From JBBQUN01 sp963717115 (GTDB lineage: Bacteria > Actinomycetota > Acidimicrobiia > Acidimicrobiales > SZUA-35), in assembly GCA_963717115.1 (NCBI GenBank), contig CAVQVO010000001.1, forward strand, positions 271,398-335,397: 64,000 bases of DNA, in the 5' to 3' direction. This document shows, piece after piece, positions 9,387 through 18,918 of the stretch (the first letter of the stretch is position 1; each line of letters opens with the position of its first letter). The translations under genes were made by a program, and so were the position numbers. The notes under the pieces are model-generated. The model saw nothing but the letters and a program-made list of their open reading frames with translations. It had not been told where the DNA came from and did not search any database.

Positions 9387-10946
9387 GAGTCGGCACCGTC
9401 GAGCGCGGCACCGAGCAGACGGGAGAAGTCGTCGGCGCCGGACTGGGTGAGGTGGGTCAGGTCGGCCCACTGGTTCGGGTCGTCCTGCATGGTCGCACTG
9501 AGGTCGAGGAGGGTCACGCCGGCGGGGAGGTATTCGCTCTGGAGCCGAAGGAGGGCTGCCGCCGTCTGGGCGACGACATCGGGATCGAGGCCGGTGGTGA
9601 GCGGGCTCATCGGCATGCCGACGATGGTGACGTCTCGGCCGGCGTCGACCATGCGCTGGACGGCCGCCGCGGTCACCTCGGCTCGGGACACACAGAACTC
9701 GGGAGCGGCGAGGCTGTCTCGGTAGCCGCTCAGGTGCTCGTCGAGCGCGGGTTGGTCGGGGCCGGGTCGCTTGTCGCCGTTGCCCGGCGCCACGCGCTCG
9801 GGATCCCGGCGGGCCGAGGATCACCGAGATGGGATCGATGGTCCGGAACCACCCCGAGGCGGTGAAGGCCCGCCGCCGGTTGTCGAGCCGGCTCAGGAAC
9901 TGCTCGGGCCGATCGTTGGGTTCACAGTCGATCAGGAGGTCGATGGCGCCCATCAGCCAGATCACCCGTGGCGGATCGATGTACTGCTCGACCTCGGGGA
10001 ACCAGTACTGCTGCACCTCGGCCAGGGAGCCGGGCAGGAACGCGTTGCCGACGCTCGACCCGGTGGCGTCGGCGAGGATCGAGACCTCGATCGCTGCCCC
10101 GGCCTGCGAGGTCCCGTAGACCACGAGGTCGATGGGATCGGACTGGGCCCGCAGCCACTCGTAGTTCGGCAGACTCGAGTAGTAGTGGAACAGGTCGTTC
10201 GACAGCGACCCCTGGAGCGCCCGGCCCAGCTCGGCGGCGGCGAGGAGCGCTCGGGAGGTGTCGTCGAGGGTCCCGTCGTCGACGAGCTGGTCGTAGTTGA
10301 GGGGCTCCGCCCCACCGGGTGTCGCGCACCCGGTCTCGAGCACCGCGCGTTCGAAGAAGGCCCGAGCCAGGGCCCGGGCGGTCGACTGGCCGGCGTAGCC
10401 CTCGAGGGCCCCGTCGTCGATCCGTTTCGTGGCCCGCTCGGACTGCTCGGTGAGGTCGTCGAGCGCCGCCCGCCAGCGCGGGAAATCCGAGCCGCAAGCG
10501 GCGTCGAGCTCGGCGATGGTGGCGGCGAGTGCCTCGAAGTCGGCCAGGACGTCGGGATCGGGGAGGGTCGTCGCCAGTTGCCCCATCACCCACAGCGGGA
10601 GGTCGCCTTCCACGGCCAGGGCGACGTCGGCATTGAGGGGCCCGCCCTCGACGAGCGGTGGCGGGGCGTCATCGGCCGGGCCATCGCCGGTCGATCCGTC
10701 GGGGCAGACCACGACCTCGTCCTCGAAGCCGTACTCGTCGACCACGATCGTTCGTTCGCAGCCCGAATCGACGACGGCCGGTTGGTCGAGCGCCACGGGC
10801 TGTCCGACCGAGGCGATGACCTGGTCGGCGATGTCGTACCCATCGGGCTCGGTGGCTCCGCAGGCGCCGACGACGAGCAGGGCCGTGACGACGACCGCCA
10901 GGTTCGCCGAACGGGTCCGGAGTCCGAGAGTGGGAGTGCGGGACAT
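9383..10946 (-). CDS. SGNH-like lipoprotein, partner of MBOAT acyltransferase (one frameshift)
   Basis: Starts with a lipoprotein signal peptide ending LVVGAC (Cys about residue 28). The body carries VVYGTSQAGA, a GxS block of SGNH-type proteins, and the C-terminus has WADLTHLTQSG, an Asp-x-x-His block, so it is a second, longer (about 520 residue) relative of its neighbour. The reading frame changes near 9811; deleting one C/G there joins DPISVILG to RRDPERVAPG and gives one continuous protein, so a sequencing insertion is likelier than a real mutation. Its ATG overlaps the stop of the MBOAT gene by one base (TGATG). Probably acts outside the membrane in polysaccharide O-acylation. Confidence 0.75.
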
Positions 10947-12349
10947 CAGAACTGGAAGTAGACGAACGGTCGGGGTGCGCCACCCGAGAAGAGGGCGACG
11001 CCGAGGACGGTGAGGGAGACGAGCGCTCCCGACAGCGCCGGTCGGTCGAGGAGCAGTCTCGGTGACAGCACCCGCGACCGGGCCAGGCCGTCGATGACGA
11101 CCATGACGGCGAAGGCGGCGAGCACGAAGCCGGTGTCGGCCGATGAGAACCGGCCCCGCTCGAGGGCCAATTGGCGCAGAACGGCTCGTGACGTCGCGAA
11201 ATCCGGGGCCCGGAAGAACACCCAGGCGAAGCAGACGGCGGCGAAGGTGGTGGCCATGGCCGGCAGGTCGCGCAGCCGGAGCGGGTTCTCGCTCACGGCG
11301 CCGCCCCGGGCCCGCCGGTGCAGGACGAGGAAGGCCCCGTGCAACGTGCCCCAGACGACGAAGTTCCACGACGCCCCATGCCAGAGACCACCGAGCACCA
11401 TCGTCGCCATCAGGTTCACGTAGGTCCGGACCGGTCCCTTCCGGTTCCCACCCAACGGGATGTAGAGGTAGTCGCGCAACCAGTTCGAGAGCGAGATGTG
11501 CCAGCGTCGCCAGAACTCGGTGATGTTGCGACTGAGGTACGGCTGGGCGAAGTTGATCGTGAGCTCGATGCCGAGCAGACGCGACACGCCCCGGGCCATG
11601 TCGGTGTAGCCCGAGAAGTCGCCGTAGATCTGGATGGCGAACGCGAGGATGCCGGTGGCCATGGCGATCCAGGACTGCTGGGTGGGGTCGGTGAAGGCCG
11701 AGTCGGCGATCTGGGCCACGCCGTCGGCCAGCACGACCTTCTTGAACAGCCCGAGCAGCATCAGGCCCAGTCCCGACAGGATCTGTTCGCTCGTGACCGA
11801 TCGCTCCGTGCGCTCCAGCTGGGGGAGCAGCACCTTGGCCCGTTCGATCGGGCCGGCGACCAGCTGGGGGAAGTAGGCGACGAAGGTGGCGAAGACGATC
11901 AGATCGTCGACGGCGTCGAGGCGTCGGCGATAGACGTCGATGGTGTACGACATCGTCTGGAACGTGTAGAAGCTGATCCCGACCGGCAGGACGATCTCGA
12001 GGAATGGTTCGTTGGGTTCCAGGCCCAGGCCGCCGACCATCTCGGCGAAGCTGTCGACGAAGAAGTTGGCGTACTTGAACAGCCCCAGGATGCCCAGGTT
12101 CGTCGCCATCGACAGGATCAGCAGGCGCTTCCGGGTCGGCTCGTCGTCGGTGCGGGCGAGCAGTCGGCCGACCGAGTAGTCGACGATCGTGGAGATCGCC
12201 AGCAGGCCGAGGAACCGCCAGTCCCAGCTGCCGTAGAACCAGATCGAGCCGAGCAGCAGGATCGGGTTGCGGAACCGTGGCGGCAGTTGCCAGTAGAGCC
12301 CGAGGACGATCGCGAAGAACAACGCGAAATCGATGGAGTTGAACAGCAT
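10946..12349 (-). CDS. MBOAT family membrane-bound O-acyltransferase (AlgI/DltB-like)
   Basis: 467 residues with about 10 predicted membrane segments. MLFNSIDFALFF is the usual start of AlgI-type MBOAT proteins, so I place the start at the ATG at 12349 rather than an upstream TTG; CCGAGG lies just upstream. The conserved region GLWHGASWNFVVWGTLHG contains the invariant membrane histidine of the family. MBOAT proteins carry activated acyl groups across the membrane for transfer to alginate, cellulose, teichoic acid or other glycans. It heads a tightly overlapping operon with two SGNH-like proteins, a typical acylation trio. The polymer is unknown; no glycan synthase is in the window. Confidence 0.9.
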   Translation of the reverse strand: MLFNSIDFALFFAIVLGLYWQLPPRFRNPILLLGSIWFYGSWDWRFLGLLAISTIVDYSVGRLLARTDDEPTRKRLLILSMATNLGILGLFKYANFFVDSFAEMVGGLGLEPNEPFLEIVLPVGISFYTFQTMSYTIDVYRRRLDAVDDLIVFATFVAYFPQLVAGPIERAKVLLPQLERTERSVTSEQILSGLGLMLLGLFKKVVLADGVAQIADSAFTDPTQQSWIAMATGILAFAIQIYGDFSGYTDMARGVSRLLGIELTINFAQPYLSRNITEFWRRWHISLSNWLRDYLYIPLGGNRKGPVRTYVNLMATMVLGGLWHGASWNFVVWGTLHGAFLVLHRRARGGAVSENPLRLRDLPAMATTFAAVCFAWVFFRAPDFATSRAVLRQLALERGRFSSADTGFVLAAFAVMVVIDGLARSRVLSPRLLLDRPALSGALVSLTVLGVALFSGGAPRPFVYFQF

Positions 12350-12453
12350 CAACGACCTCGGAATGGCGGAAGCGATCAAGGTAACAGCCCGCCCGGACGG
12401 TGCCGCGGCAGCACGGCCCGGGTGAGGGCGTCGGGAGTGTGGCGTGCGGATCG

Positions 12454-13666
12454 TCAGGTCTCGTCACCGACGGGGTCGGGGAGCAGAGGCACCGTGAGGC
12501 CCGGACGGCGGCCGATCGAGGTGGCTCGCCCGATGGCCGAGGTGCCGTAGCGATGGCGGACGGCGTCGAGCGCCTCGTCGAGCGACACGTCGGATCCCTT
12601 GCCGAAGGGGAGCGACTGTTGCACCGTGTCGGCGGGGGAGAGGTTGGCGATCGTGACCCCGAGCAGGGTGAGTCGGCGTCGCTCGACCTCGCTGCGGCGG
12701 ATGGCGAGCAGGGCACGGGCGGCGTCGAGGAAGTCGACGGTCGAGGCGCTGGCCTGGGGCAGGGTGTGGGAGCGGGTGTCCCGGGTGAAGTCACCGAACC
12801 GGAAGCGCAGGGTGACCGTCCGGCCGACGCGGTTGCCGTCTCGCAGTCGCCGAGTCGACGCGGTCGACCAATTCGAGGAGCACGGCTTCGAGGTCGGTGA
12901 ACGAACGATCGCGTCGGCCGAGAGCCCGCTGGGAACCGATCGAGGAACGGCGACGACCGGTGACCACTCGCCGAGGGTCCCGGTTGTTCGCCAGCGCGTG
13001 GAGTTGCCGGCCGGTCGCGTTCCCGACGAGCGAGATCACGGTGGCCTCGTCGAGCGCCGCGACGTCGCCGACGGTGAGGATCCCGTGGGGCTCGAGCTTG
13101 GCTGCGGTCGCCGGTCCGACTCCCCAGAGCCGGGTGATCGGCAGCGGATGGAGGAACGCGACCTCGTCGTCGGGTTCGACGACGAGCAGGCCGTCGGGTT
13201 TCGAGACCGCGCTCGCCACCTTGGCCAGGAACTTGGTTCGGGCGACTCCGACCGAGATGGGGAGTCCGATCTCGGCGGCGACCCGAACCCGGAGGCGTTG
13301 GGCGATGAACTCGGGCGAACCGACGAGACGCCCGAGTCCGGAGACGTCGAGGAACGCCTCGTCGATCGACATGGGTTCGACCAGTGGCGTGGTGTCGCGG
13401 AAGATGGCGAGGACGGCTCGGCTGGCCTCGGTGTAGGCGTCCATGCGTGGCGAGACGGTGACGAGGTGCGGGCAGAGTTGGCGGGCGGTGCGTTCCGGCA
13501 TGGCCGTGCGAACACCGAGTCGGCGGGCCTCGTAGCTCGCGGCCAGGATCACGCCCCCTCCGACGGCCATCGCCCGGCCCCGGAGTTCGGGTCGGTCGCG
13601 CTGCTCGACCGAGGCGAAGAAGGCGTCGAGGTCGGCATGCAGGATCGACGCCCGAATCGAACACAT
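12454..13666 (-). CDS. dinB: DNA polymerase IV, Y-family (one frameshift)
   Basis: The start HADLDAFFASVEQ and the catalytic SIDEAFLDVSG identify a Y-family translesion polymerase; GVARTKFLAKVAS and the helix-hairpin-helix LWGVGPATAAKL follow. About 403 residues once repaired. The frame shifts near 12857: removing one base gives DRVTRRLRDGNRVGRTVTL, the normal entry to the little-finger domain, which then runs to a TGA at 12454. A sequencing insertion is the simplest reason. An SOS box lies across the ATG at 13666, so LexA control is expected. Translesion synthesis on damaged templates, with low fidelity, is the family role. Confidence 0.88.
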
Positions 13667-13672
13667 GTTCGT
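13657..13672. promoter_or_regulatory. LexA operator (SOS box) over the dinB start codon
   Basis: TCGAACACATGTTCGT matches the actinobacterial/Gram-positive SOS box (CGAAC-N4-GTTCG) with a perfect GAAC/GTTC dyad. The dinB start codon lies within the four-base spacer, so LexA would block initiation directly. Confidence 0.8.
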
Positions 13673-13793
13673 AGTGTACTCGTCGTCGTCGGGGTGTCGA
13701 GCGGGCCGAAGCGAACCCTGCGCACCCCGATACGATCGGCCGATCGGTCGACCGGGACCGGTCGACGAGAGCTCGAGTGAAGGGGTACCTCCC

Positions 13794-14732
13794 GTGTTGG
13801 TCGCCATCGCTGCCGTGCTCGTCGGCGTCGCCCTGCTGGCCTGGGCCGCCGATCAGTTCGTGTTGGGCGCCGCCCGCGTGGCGCTGATCAAGAACGTTCC
13901 GTCGCTGGTGGTCGGTGTGGTGATCGTCGGATTCGGCACCAGCGCCCCGGAGATGCTGGTGTCGGCCCTCGCCGTGGTGAGTGGCGACCCCGAGGTCGCC
14001 GTCGGCAACGTCGTCGGCTCGAACATCGCCAACCTGTCCCTGCTCCTCGGTGTCGGAGCCCTGCTCGTGCCGCTGGTGGTCGACTCCCGGACGGTGAAGC
14101 GCGAGGCGCCGCTCGTCGTGGTCGCCATGGTGGCCTTTGCGGTCGCCGTCCAGGGTGGGGGCATCGGTCGGCTCGAGGGCGCAGGCCTCGTGGCGGCCAT
14201 GCTGGTCGCCCTGTTCCTCGTCACCCGTCGGTCCGGCGGTGACCCCCTCGGTCCCGACGTCGAAGAACTCGCCGATGCGTCGTCGCACCGGTTCTCGACC
14301 GAGGTCGTCCGGACCGCGCTCGGCATCGCCGGAACCATCGGTGCCGCCCAATTGTTGCTGTGGGGAGCGCTCGACATCGCCGACCGGGCCGACCTGTCCG
14401 AGGGGTTCGTCGGCGCAACGATGGTCGCCATCGGCACCTCGCTACCCGAACTGGTCACGGTGATCCAGTCCGCCCGACGCCGCGAGACCGACCTGATCGT
14501 CGGCAACCTGCTCGGTTCGAACCTGTTCAACGGGCTGGCCGTCGGGGGCCTGGTCGGACTGCTGGGAGCCGACCGGATCGACGCCCCGGAACTCACCACC
14601 GTGGCGGCGCTGGCCGCAGTGGTGGTCGCCGGTCTGGCCATGGCGGCCATGATCACCGGCCACACCGTGTCTCGCCGAGAAGGTGCGGCGCTCATCGTCG
14701 GCTACGTGGCGCTCGTCCCGTTCCTGGCTTAG
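13794..14732 (+). CDS. Calcium/sodium antiporter, CaCA superfamily (YrbG-like)
   Basis: 312 residues, hydrophobic, about 10 membrane segments. Two inverted alpha-repeats are clear: GFGTSAPEMLVSAL followed by VGNVVGSNIANLSL near the N-terminus and AIGTSLPELVTVI followed by VGNLLGSNLFN in the second half; the GTSxPE glutamates form the cation site. A cytoplasmic loop of about 50 residues separates them. The GTG start at 13794 has AAGGGG eight bases upstream. It faces away from dinB; TACGAT at 13727-13732 may serve as its -10. Exchanges Na+ or H+ for Ca2+ across the membrane. Confidence 0.9.
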   Translation: MLVAIAAVLVGVALLAWAADQFVLGAARVALIKNVPSLVVGVVIVGFGTSAPEMLVSALAVVSGDPEVAVGNVVGSNIANLSLLLGVGALLVPLVVDSRTVKREAPLVVVAMVAFAVAVQGGGIGRLEGAGLVAAMLVALFLVTRRSGGDPLGPDVEELADASSHRFSTEVVRTALGIAGTIGAAQLLLWGALDIADRADLSEGFVGATMVAIGTSLPELVTVIQSARRRETDLIVGNLLGSNLFNGLAVGGLVGLLGADRIDAPELTTVAALAAVVVAGLAMAAMITGHTVSRREGAALIVGYVALVPFLA

Positions 14733-14734
14733 GG

Positions 14735-14762
14735 GCCCGGCCCGCTCCGGTCCTGGTCGGGC
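14735..14762 (+). terminator. Possible hairpin after antiporter gene
   Basis: GCCCGGCC and GGTCGGGC can pair with one imperfect position around a 12-base loop, just past the stop codon. There is no T-tract, so it may only be a weak terminator. Confidence 0.3.
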
Positions 14763-14866
14763 GGCGAAACCGACGGTGCCGCTCCCGACACCCTGTTGGG
14801 ATCGTGTGGGATTTGCCCCCTTTGGACCGGACAACATTCGACTTGCCATGTTGGTTTGTCTTTGTT

Positions 14867-14872
14867 TATGGT
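14867..14872 (+). promoter_or_regulatory. Probable -10 of the polyol operon (leaderless)
   Basis: TATGGT sits 6 bases before the GTG start at 14879, with TTGCCA about 18 bases further upstream. The surrounding T-rich stretch (repeated TTTGT at 14852-14866) stands out from the GC-rich background and could hold the operator for the DeoR-type regulator encoded downstream. Confidence 0.4.
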
Positions 14873-14878
14873 TCCCAT

Positions 14879-16318
14879 GTGTCGACCCGCCAACCCGCTC
14901 CGAACCTCGCCCTGTGTTCGGCCTCACTCCCCCAGCTGGGCGATCGGGGGCTCGAGATTCCCGACTACGACCCGTCGCTCCTGGTCGGTCGCATCGCCCA
15001 CATCGGTGTCGGCGGGTTTCACCGGGCTCACCTGGCGCTGTACTGCCACCGGCTCGCCTCCTCGGGCGGTGACTGGGGAATCACCGGTCTCGGGGTCATG
15101 CCGTCCGACGAGCGCATGGCGACGGTCCTCGACGAGCAGGATCACCTCTACACCCTCAGCGCCAAGGCCGGCGAGGCCATCACGTCCCAGGTCGTCGCCA
15201 GCATCGTCGGGTACCGGTTGGTCGCCGGGGATCGAGCCGCATTCGTCGACGCCATCGCCCGTCCCGAGATCGCCATCGTCTCGATGACCATCACCGAGGC
15301 CGGCTACGACGCCCCCGCAGACGGCTCGAACCCGACCTTCGACCTGTTGGTGGCGGCGCTCGACCGACGGCGGACGCTCGGTCTGGGCCCGGTCACGATC
15401 CTCAGCTGCGACAATCTCCCCGGCAACGGCGACGTGGCCCGTCAGGCCACCATGCGGGCGGCAGAACGCCAGTCAGCCGAGCTGGCCGGCTGGGTCGCCG
15501 ACTCGTGCAGCTTCCCCAACTCGATGGTGGATCGCATCACGCCGGTCACGACCGACGACGATCGTCGGTACCTGCTCGAGACCTATGGCCTGGTCGACCG
15601 ATGGCCGGTGGTCGCCGAGCCGTTCCTGCAGTGGGTGGTCGAGGACGACTTCGTCGCAGGCCGCCCCGATTTCGAGTCGGTCGGGGTGTTGATGACGCCC
15701 GACGTCCATGCCTGGGAGCTCTACAAACTGCGCATGCTCAACGCCGGGCATTCGACCATCGCCTATCTGTCGTCGCTGGCCGGTTTCGAGTTCGTCGACG
15801 AGGTGATGGCCGACGACCGGATGCGGGGCTACCTCGAGCGGTTCCTTTACGACGAGGCCCTGCCCACGCTCGAACCGATCGACGGGCATCCACGCGAGGA
15901 CTACATCGCCACCGTCCTGGAGCGCTTCGCCAACACCGGCATCCGTGACCAGATCGCCCGCCTCTGCATCGATGGCAGCGCCAAGTTCCCGATCTTCCTG
16001 ATCCCGACCATCGAGCGCCAACTCGCCCTCGACGGGCCCGTCTCGCTCTCCGCCCTCGCACTCGCCGGGTGGGCCCACTACCTGGTTGCCCGGCCGGTCG
16101 AGCAGTTGGCGTCCGACGCCTCGATCGAGGCGGCCGTCCAACACGCTCGGGCTGCCGTCGACGATCCGGTTCGCTTCCTCGACTACCGATCCGTGGTTCC
16201 CGACTCGGTCGCCCGGAACCTGCGGTTCCGCACGGCCTTCGTCGACGCCTCTGCATCGATTCGGGAGCGAGGCGCCGTCGACGCCGTGGCCAGCGAGCTG
16301 GCCCGCATGAACCGGTAG
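14879..16318 (+). CDS. Mannitol dehydrogenase family polyol/uronate oxidoreductase
   Basis: 479 residues, the family's normal size. HIGVGGFHRAHLALY forms the NAD(P)-binding entry near residue 45, and KLRMLNAGHSTIAYLSSLAG in the C-terminal domain carries the catalytic Lys and the Asn/His seen in mannitol 2-dehydrogenase, fructuronate reductase and arabinitol dehydrogenase. It would interconvert a ketose (or keto-uronate) and a polyol in the cytoplasm. Start chosen at GTG 14879 because homology-like sequence begins soon after and a -10 lies at leaderless distance. First gene of an operon with a DeoR regulator and an inositol phosphatase-like gene. The substrate is not determinable from motifs. 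Confidence 0.88.
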   Translation: MSTRQPAPNLALCSASLPQLGDRGLEIPDYDPSLLVGRIAHIGVGGFHRAHLALYCHRLASSGGDWGITGLGVMPSDERMATVLDEQDHLYTLSAKAGEAITSQVVASIVGYRLVAGDRAAFVDAIARPEIAIVSMTITEAGYDAPADGSNPTFDLLVAALDRRRTLGLGPVTILSCDNLPGNGDVARQATMRAAERQSAELAGWVADSCSFPNSMVDRITPVTTDDDRRYLLETYGLVDRWPVVAEPFLQWVVEDDFVAGRPDFESVGVLMTPDVHAWELYKLRMLNAGHSTIAYLSSLAGFEFVDEVMADDRMRGYLERFLYDEALPTLEPIDGHPREDYIATVLERFANTGIRDQIARLCIDGSAKFPIFLIPTIERQLALDGPVSLSALALAGWAHYLVARPVEQLASDASIEAAVQHARAAVDDPVRFLDYRSVVPDSVARNLRFRTAFVDASASIRERGAVDAVASELARMNR

Positions 16319-16363
16319 GATCCCCGGCCCTACCCCGCCGGCCGTCGTCAGGAGTCACCGTTC

Positions 16364-17224
16364 GTGTCCGACCCCGCCAATCCAGTGAGCACGGCCAGTC
16401 CCGTGAGCACGGCCAATCCCGTGAGCACGGCTGTGCCTCCATCCGGCACCGCCAACTCGGGGCGGTTTCGCACCGACCGTCAGCGTGAGATCTACCTGCT
16501 GGCGCTGAAGAACGGCTCGGTCGAGGTCGCCGATCTGGCACAGCGCTTCGACGTCACGACCGAAACGATCCGGCGCGACCTGTCCGACCTGCAAGAGCGC
16601 GGCCAATTGGAGCGGGTACACGGCGGGGCGATCAGTCTCGAACCGTCGAGCCACATCCCGACCGTCGACGCCCGCGACATGCTGAACGCTGCAGAGAAGC
16701 TGCGGATCGGCGAGGCGGCCGCCGACGAGGTTCCCGTCGACGGCTCGGTGTTCATCGACTCGGGATCCACCCTCCAGCGATTCGCCGAGGCCTTCCCGGT
16801 CGACCGTGGTGCCCACGTCGTGACCAACTCGCTGATCGTCGCCGTCACGCTGTCGCGTCGAGGCAACACGAACCTCACCGTGCTCGGAGGAAGCGTTCGC
16901 ACCGCCACCTTCGCCATGGTCGACTCCTCCACGATCGACGCCATCCGCGATCTGCGAGCCGATGTGGCCTTCGTGAGCTGTGATGGGCTGTCGCTCCAGC
17001 GAGGGCTGACGACTCCCTACCGGGACGAGGCGGCCGTGAAGTCGGCGATGATCGCCGGGGCTCGCAAGGTCGTTGCGCTCGTCGACTCGACGAAGTTCGG
17101 CAACAGCGAGATGTTCGCCTTCGCGCCGTTGGGTCGACTCGACGTGCTCATCACCGACGACCGGGTCGATTCCCTCTCGGTCGAGGTCCTCATCGATGCC
17201 GGCATCGACGTGCGGGTCGTCTGA
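16364..17224 (+). CDS. DeoR/GlpR family transcriptional regulator
   Basis: 286 residues. The N-terminal winged helix reads EVADLAQRFDVTTETIRRDLSDL and ends LERVHGGAI, the DeoR signature, followed by a DeoR-C sugar-phosphate sensor domain with DSGSTLQRFAE and DSTKFGNSEMF. The first ~25 residues are a low-complexity tail built from a 15-base repeat encoding NPVSTA/SPVSTA, before the HTH at about residue 45. GTG start preceded by CAGGAGT at good spacing. Probably represses its own polyol operon until a phosphorylated intermediate accumulates; TGATG coupling to the next gene supports one transcript. Confidence 0.9.
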   Translation: MSDPANPVSTASPVSTANPVSTAVPPSGTANSGRFRTDRQREIYLLALKNGSVEVADLAQRFDVTTETIRRDLSDLQERGQLERVHGGAISLEPSSHIPTVDARDMLNAAEKLRIGEAAADEVPVDGSVFIDSGSTLQRFAEAFPVDRGAHVVTNSLIVAVTLSRRGNTNLTVLGGSVRTATFAMVDSSTIDAIRDLRADVAFVSCDGLSLQRGLTTPYRDEAAVKSAMIAGARKVVALVDSTKFGNSEMFAFAPLGRLDVLITDDRVDSLSVEVLIDAGIDVRVV

Positions 17225-18081
17225 TGACCGTCCCTCACCCGGCCCGCCTGGAGGAGCTGGCGATCATGGCCTGTCGGGTGGGCGGCGATCAGGTGGCGCC
17301 GGCGTTGGGTGCGGCCCGATCGTTGGGGGTCAAGTCCTCACCGACCGATGTGGTGACCGAAACCGACGTGGCGTCCGAGCGGGCCATCCTCGACTTCCTC
17401 GAACTCGAGATGCCCGATGCGGCATACCTGGCCGAAGAGAGCGGTTCCGACCGCGGCGCCAGGGTGGGCCGGGCTCGGGTGCAGTGGATCGTCGACCCGC
17501 TCGACGGAACCGTCAACTTCCTCTACGGACTGGGCGCGGTGGCCATCAGCGTCGCTGCGGCGGTCGACGGCCGCCTGGTCGCCGGCGCGGTTCTCGACGT
17601 GACCCGCAACGAGGTGTTCTCGGCGTCGCTCGGGAACGGGGCACGGATCGACGGGTCGACGATGGCCGTGACCTCGTGCGGCGATCTGTCCCAGGCCATG
17701 GTCGCGAGTGGCTATTCCTACGACGGTCCGAAACGTGCCGCCCATGGCGCCGTCGTCGCCGATCTCCTCCATCTCGTGCGAGACATCCGGTGTTTCGGCT
17801 CGTCGGCGCTGCACCTGTCCTGGGTGGCCGCCGGCCGCCTCGACGCGTACTTCGAGCGCGACACCAAACCGTGGGACTGGGCGGCCGGCACGCTCATCGC
17901 CGCCGAGGCCGGAGCCGTCGTCGAATCGCCGTGTGCCGAGAACGCCGACCTCGTGATGGCGGCCGCACCCGGGATCTTCGGCGAGCTCCGCGAACTGGTG
18001 GATCAACGGATCGACCCGGCAGCGGTCCCGATGGCCGGAAATCGTTCAGTCGGTCCCGGCGGCGGGGCACCGCGCTCGTAG
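17224..18081 (+). CDS. Inositol monophosphatase family protein
   Basis: 285 residues with the family's Mg2+-binding set: PTDVVTETDVASE, EESG, WIVDPLDGTVNFLYG and WDWAAGTLIAAEAGA. Hydrolyses a sugar or inositol monophosphate. It starts in the stop codon of the DeoR gene (TGATG), so it belongs to the polyol operon and may dephosphorylate or recycle a polyol phosphate. The last ~12 codons overlap the convergent kinase-like gene and read as a Gly/Pro tail. Confidence 0.9.
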   Translation: MTVPHPARLEELAIMACRVGGDQVAPALGAARSLGVKSSPTDVVTETDVASERAILDFLELEMPDAAYLAEESGSDRGARVGRARVQWIVDPLDGTVNFLYGLGAVAISVAAAVDGRLVAGAVLDVTRNEVFSASLGNGARIDGSTMAVTSCGDLSQAMVASGYSYDGPKRAAHGAVVADLLHLVRDIRCFGSSALHLSWVAAGRLDAYFERDTKPWDWAAGTLIAAEAGAVVESPCAENADLVMAAAPGIFGELRELVDQRIDPAAVPMAGNRSVGPGGGAPRS

Positions 18082-18867
18082 GTCGTGGAGCAGTTCGTCG
18101 GTGGGGATCGATTCGATCCCCTCGGCCAACCGGGCGATCCGCTGGACCAGACGCCACCGGTCCAACTCGGAGGTCGAGACCTCGACCGACTCGAGGACGG
18201 CGGTGCGGTAGGCGTCGGCGAACGTCGCGAAGGTCGTCGGCTCGATGGCTTCGAGATCGGGGGTCAGGTCGAACGAGCCAACCGATTCGAGGAGGAGCAG
18301 GGTGCGGGCGATCTCGGCCGCCGGCACCCCGCGACTTGCATCGAACCAATCGATGAGCACCGGCCCGTCGTTGCCGAGGAGGACGTTGCGGGGATGGAGG
18401 TCACCGTGGCAGAGCACGAGGCGCTCCGGAGTCGGGTCGACGAGGTCGAGCGCCGCCAGGAATCCGGTGCCGTGTGAGCGGGCGGCGGTGCGAATCTTGG
18501 CGACCAGTCGGTCGGACTGCTTCGGGAGTTCGAACGATGGAACCACCGAGAAGAGGCCACATTGGATCTCGGCCAGCTGCCGACCGAGGTCGGCAGCTCC
18601 CGGTGGATCCCGCTGGAGCCGCTGGATCATGGAATCGCCCTCGATGCGGTGCTGCAGGATCGATCGGCGCCCGTCGATCTCGACCGCGCCCAGCTGATCG
18701 GGGACGGCGACACCCATCCGCTGGACGGCCCGGGCATAGCGTTCCTCGAAGATCGTCCAGGATTCCGGGGTCGAGGCGAGCGGTACCTTGATGACGGCGT
18801 CATCGCCCCATTCGTAGACGACCGAGCGCATTCCTCGCCCGATCACGGGTCCACAGCCGTCGGTCAC
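18046..18867 (-). CDS. Aminoglycoside phosphotransferase-like kinase (APH family)
   Basis: 273 residues with a protein-kinase-like fold: RGMRSVVYEW and AVIKVPL at the N-lobe, CHGDLHPRNVLLG as the catalytic loop (HGDxHxxN) and VLIDWFDASRG as the DFG-equivalent. APH family enzymes phosphorylate small molecules such as choline, homoserine, aminoglycosides or macrolides; which applies here is not visible. Located tail-to-tail with the phosphatase gene. GTG start with TAGGGT seven bases upstream and no ribosome binding site. Confidence 0.85.
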   Translation of the reverse strand: MTDGCGPVIGRGMRSVVYEWGDDAVIKVPLASTPESWTIFEERYARAVQRMGVAVPDQLGAVEIDGRRSILQHRIEGDSMIQRLQRDPPGAADLGRQLAEIQCGLFSVVPSFELPKQSDRLVAKIRTAARSHGTGFLAALDLVDPTPERLVLCHGDLHPRNVLLGNDGPVLIDWFDASRGVPAAEIARTLLLLESVGSFDLTPDLEAIEPTTFATFADAYRTAVLESVEVSTSELDRWRLVQRIARLAEGIESIPTDELLHDLRARCPAAGTD

Positions 18868-18874
18868 CGCCGAG

Positions 18875-18880
18875 ACCCTA
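18875..18880 (-). promoter_or_regulatory. Probable -10 (leaderless) of APH-like gene
   Basis: TAGGGT on the minus strand, 7 bases before the GTG at 18867. Confidence 0.4.
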
Positions 18881-18918
18881 GGCGAGTCGAAGCCCGACGT
18901 TCCGAACGGTCGGGCCGA

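Noticed and set aside
8400..14351. A single minus-strand frame of 1,983 codons
   Set aside because: It runs in frame through parts of an SGNH protein and the SGNH lipoprotein but crosses MBOAT and dinB out of frame; conserved motifs place separate, overlapping genes in other frames.
18046..18867. Aminoglycoside resistance gene
   Set aside because: The APH fold is shared by many small-molecule kinases and no drug-specific signature is visible.
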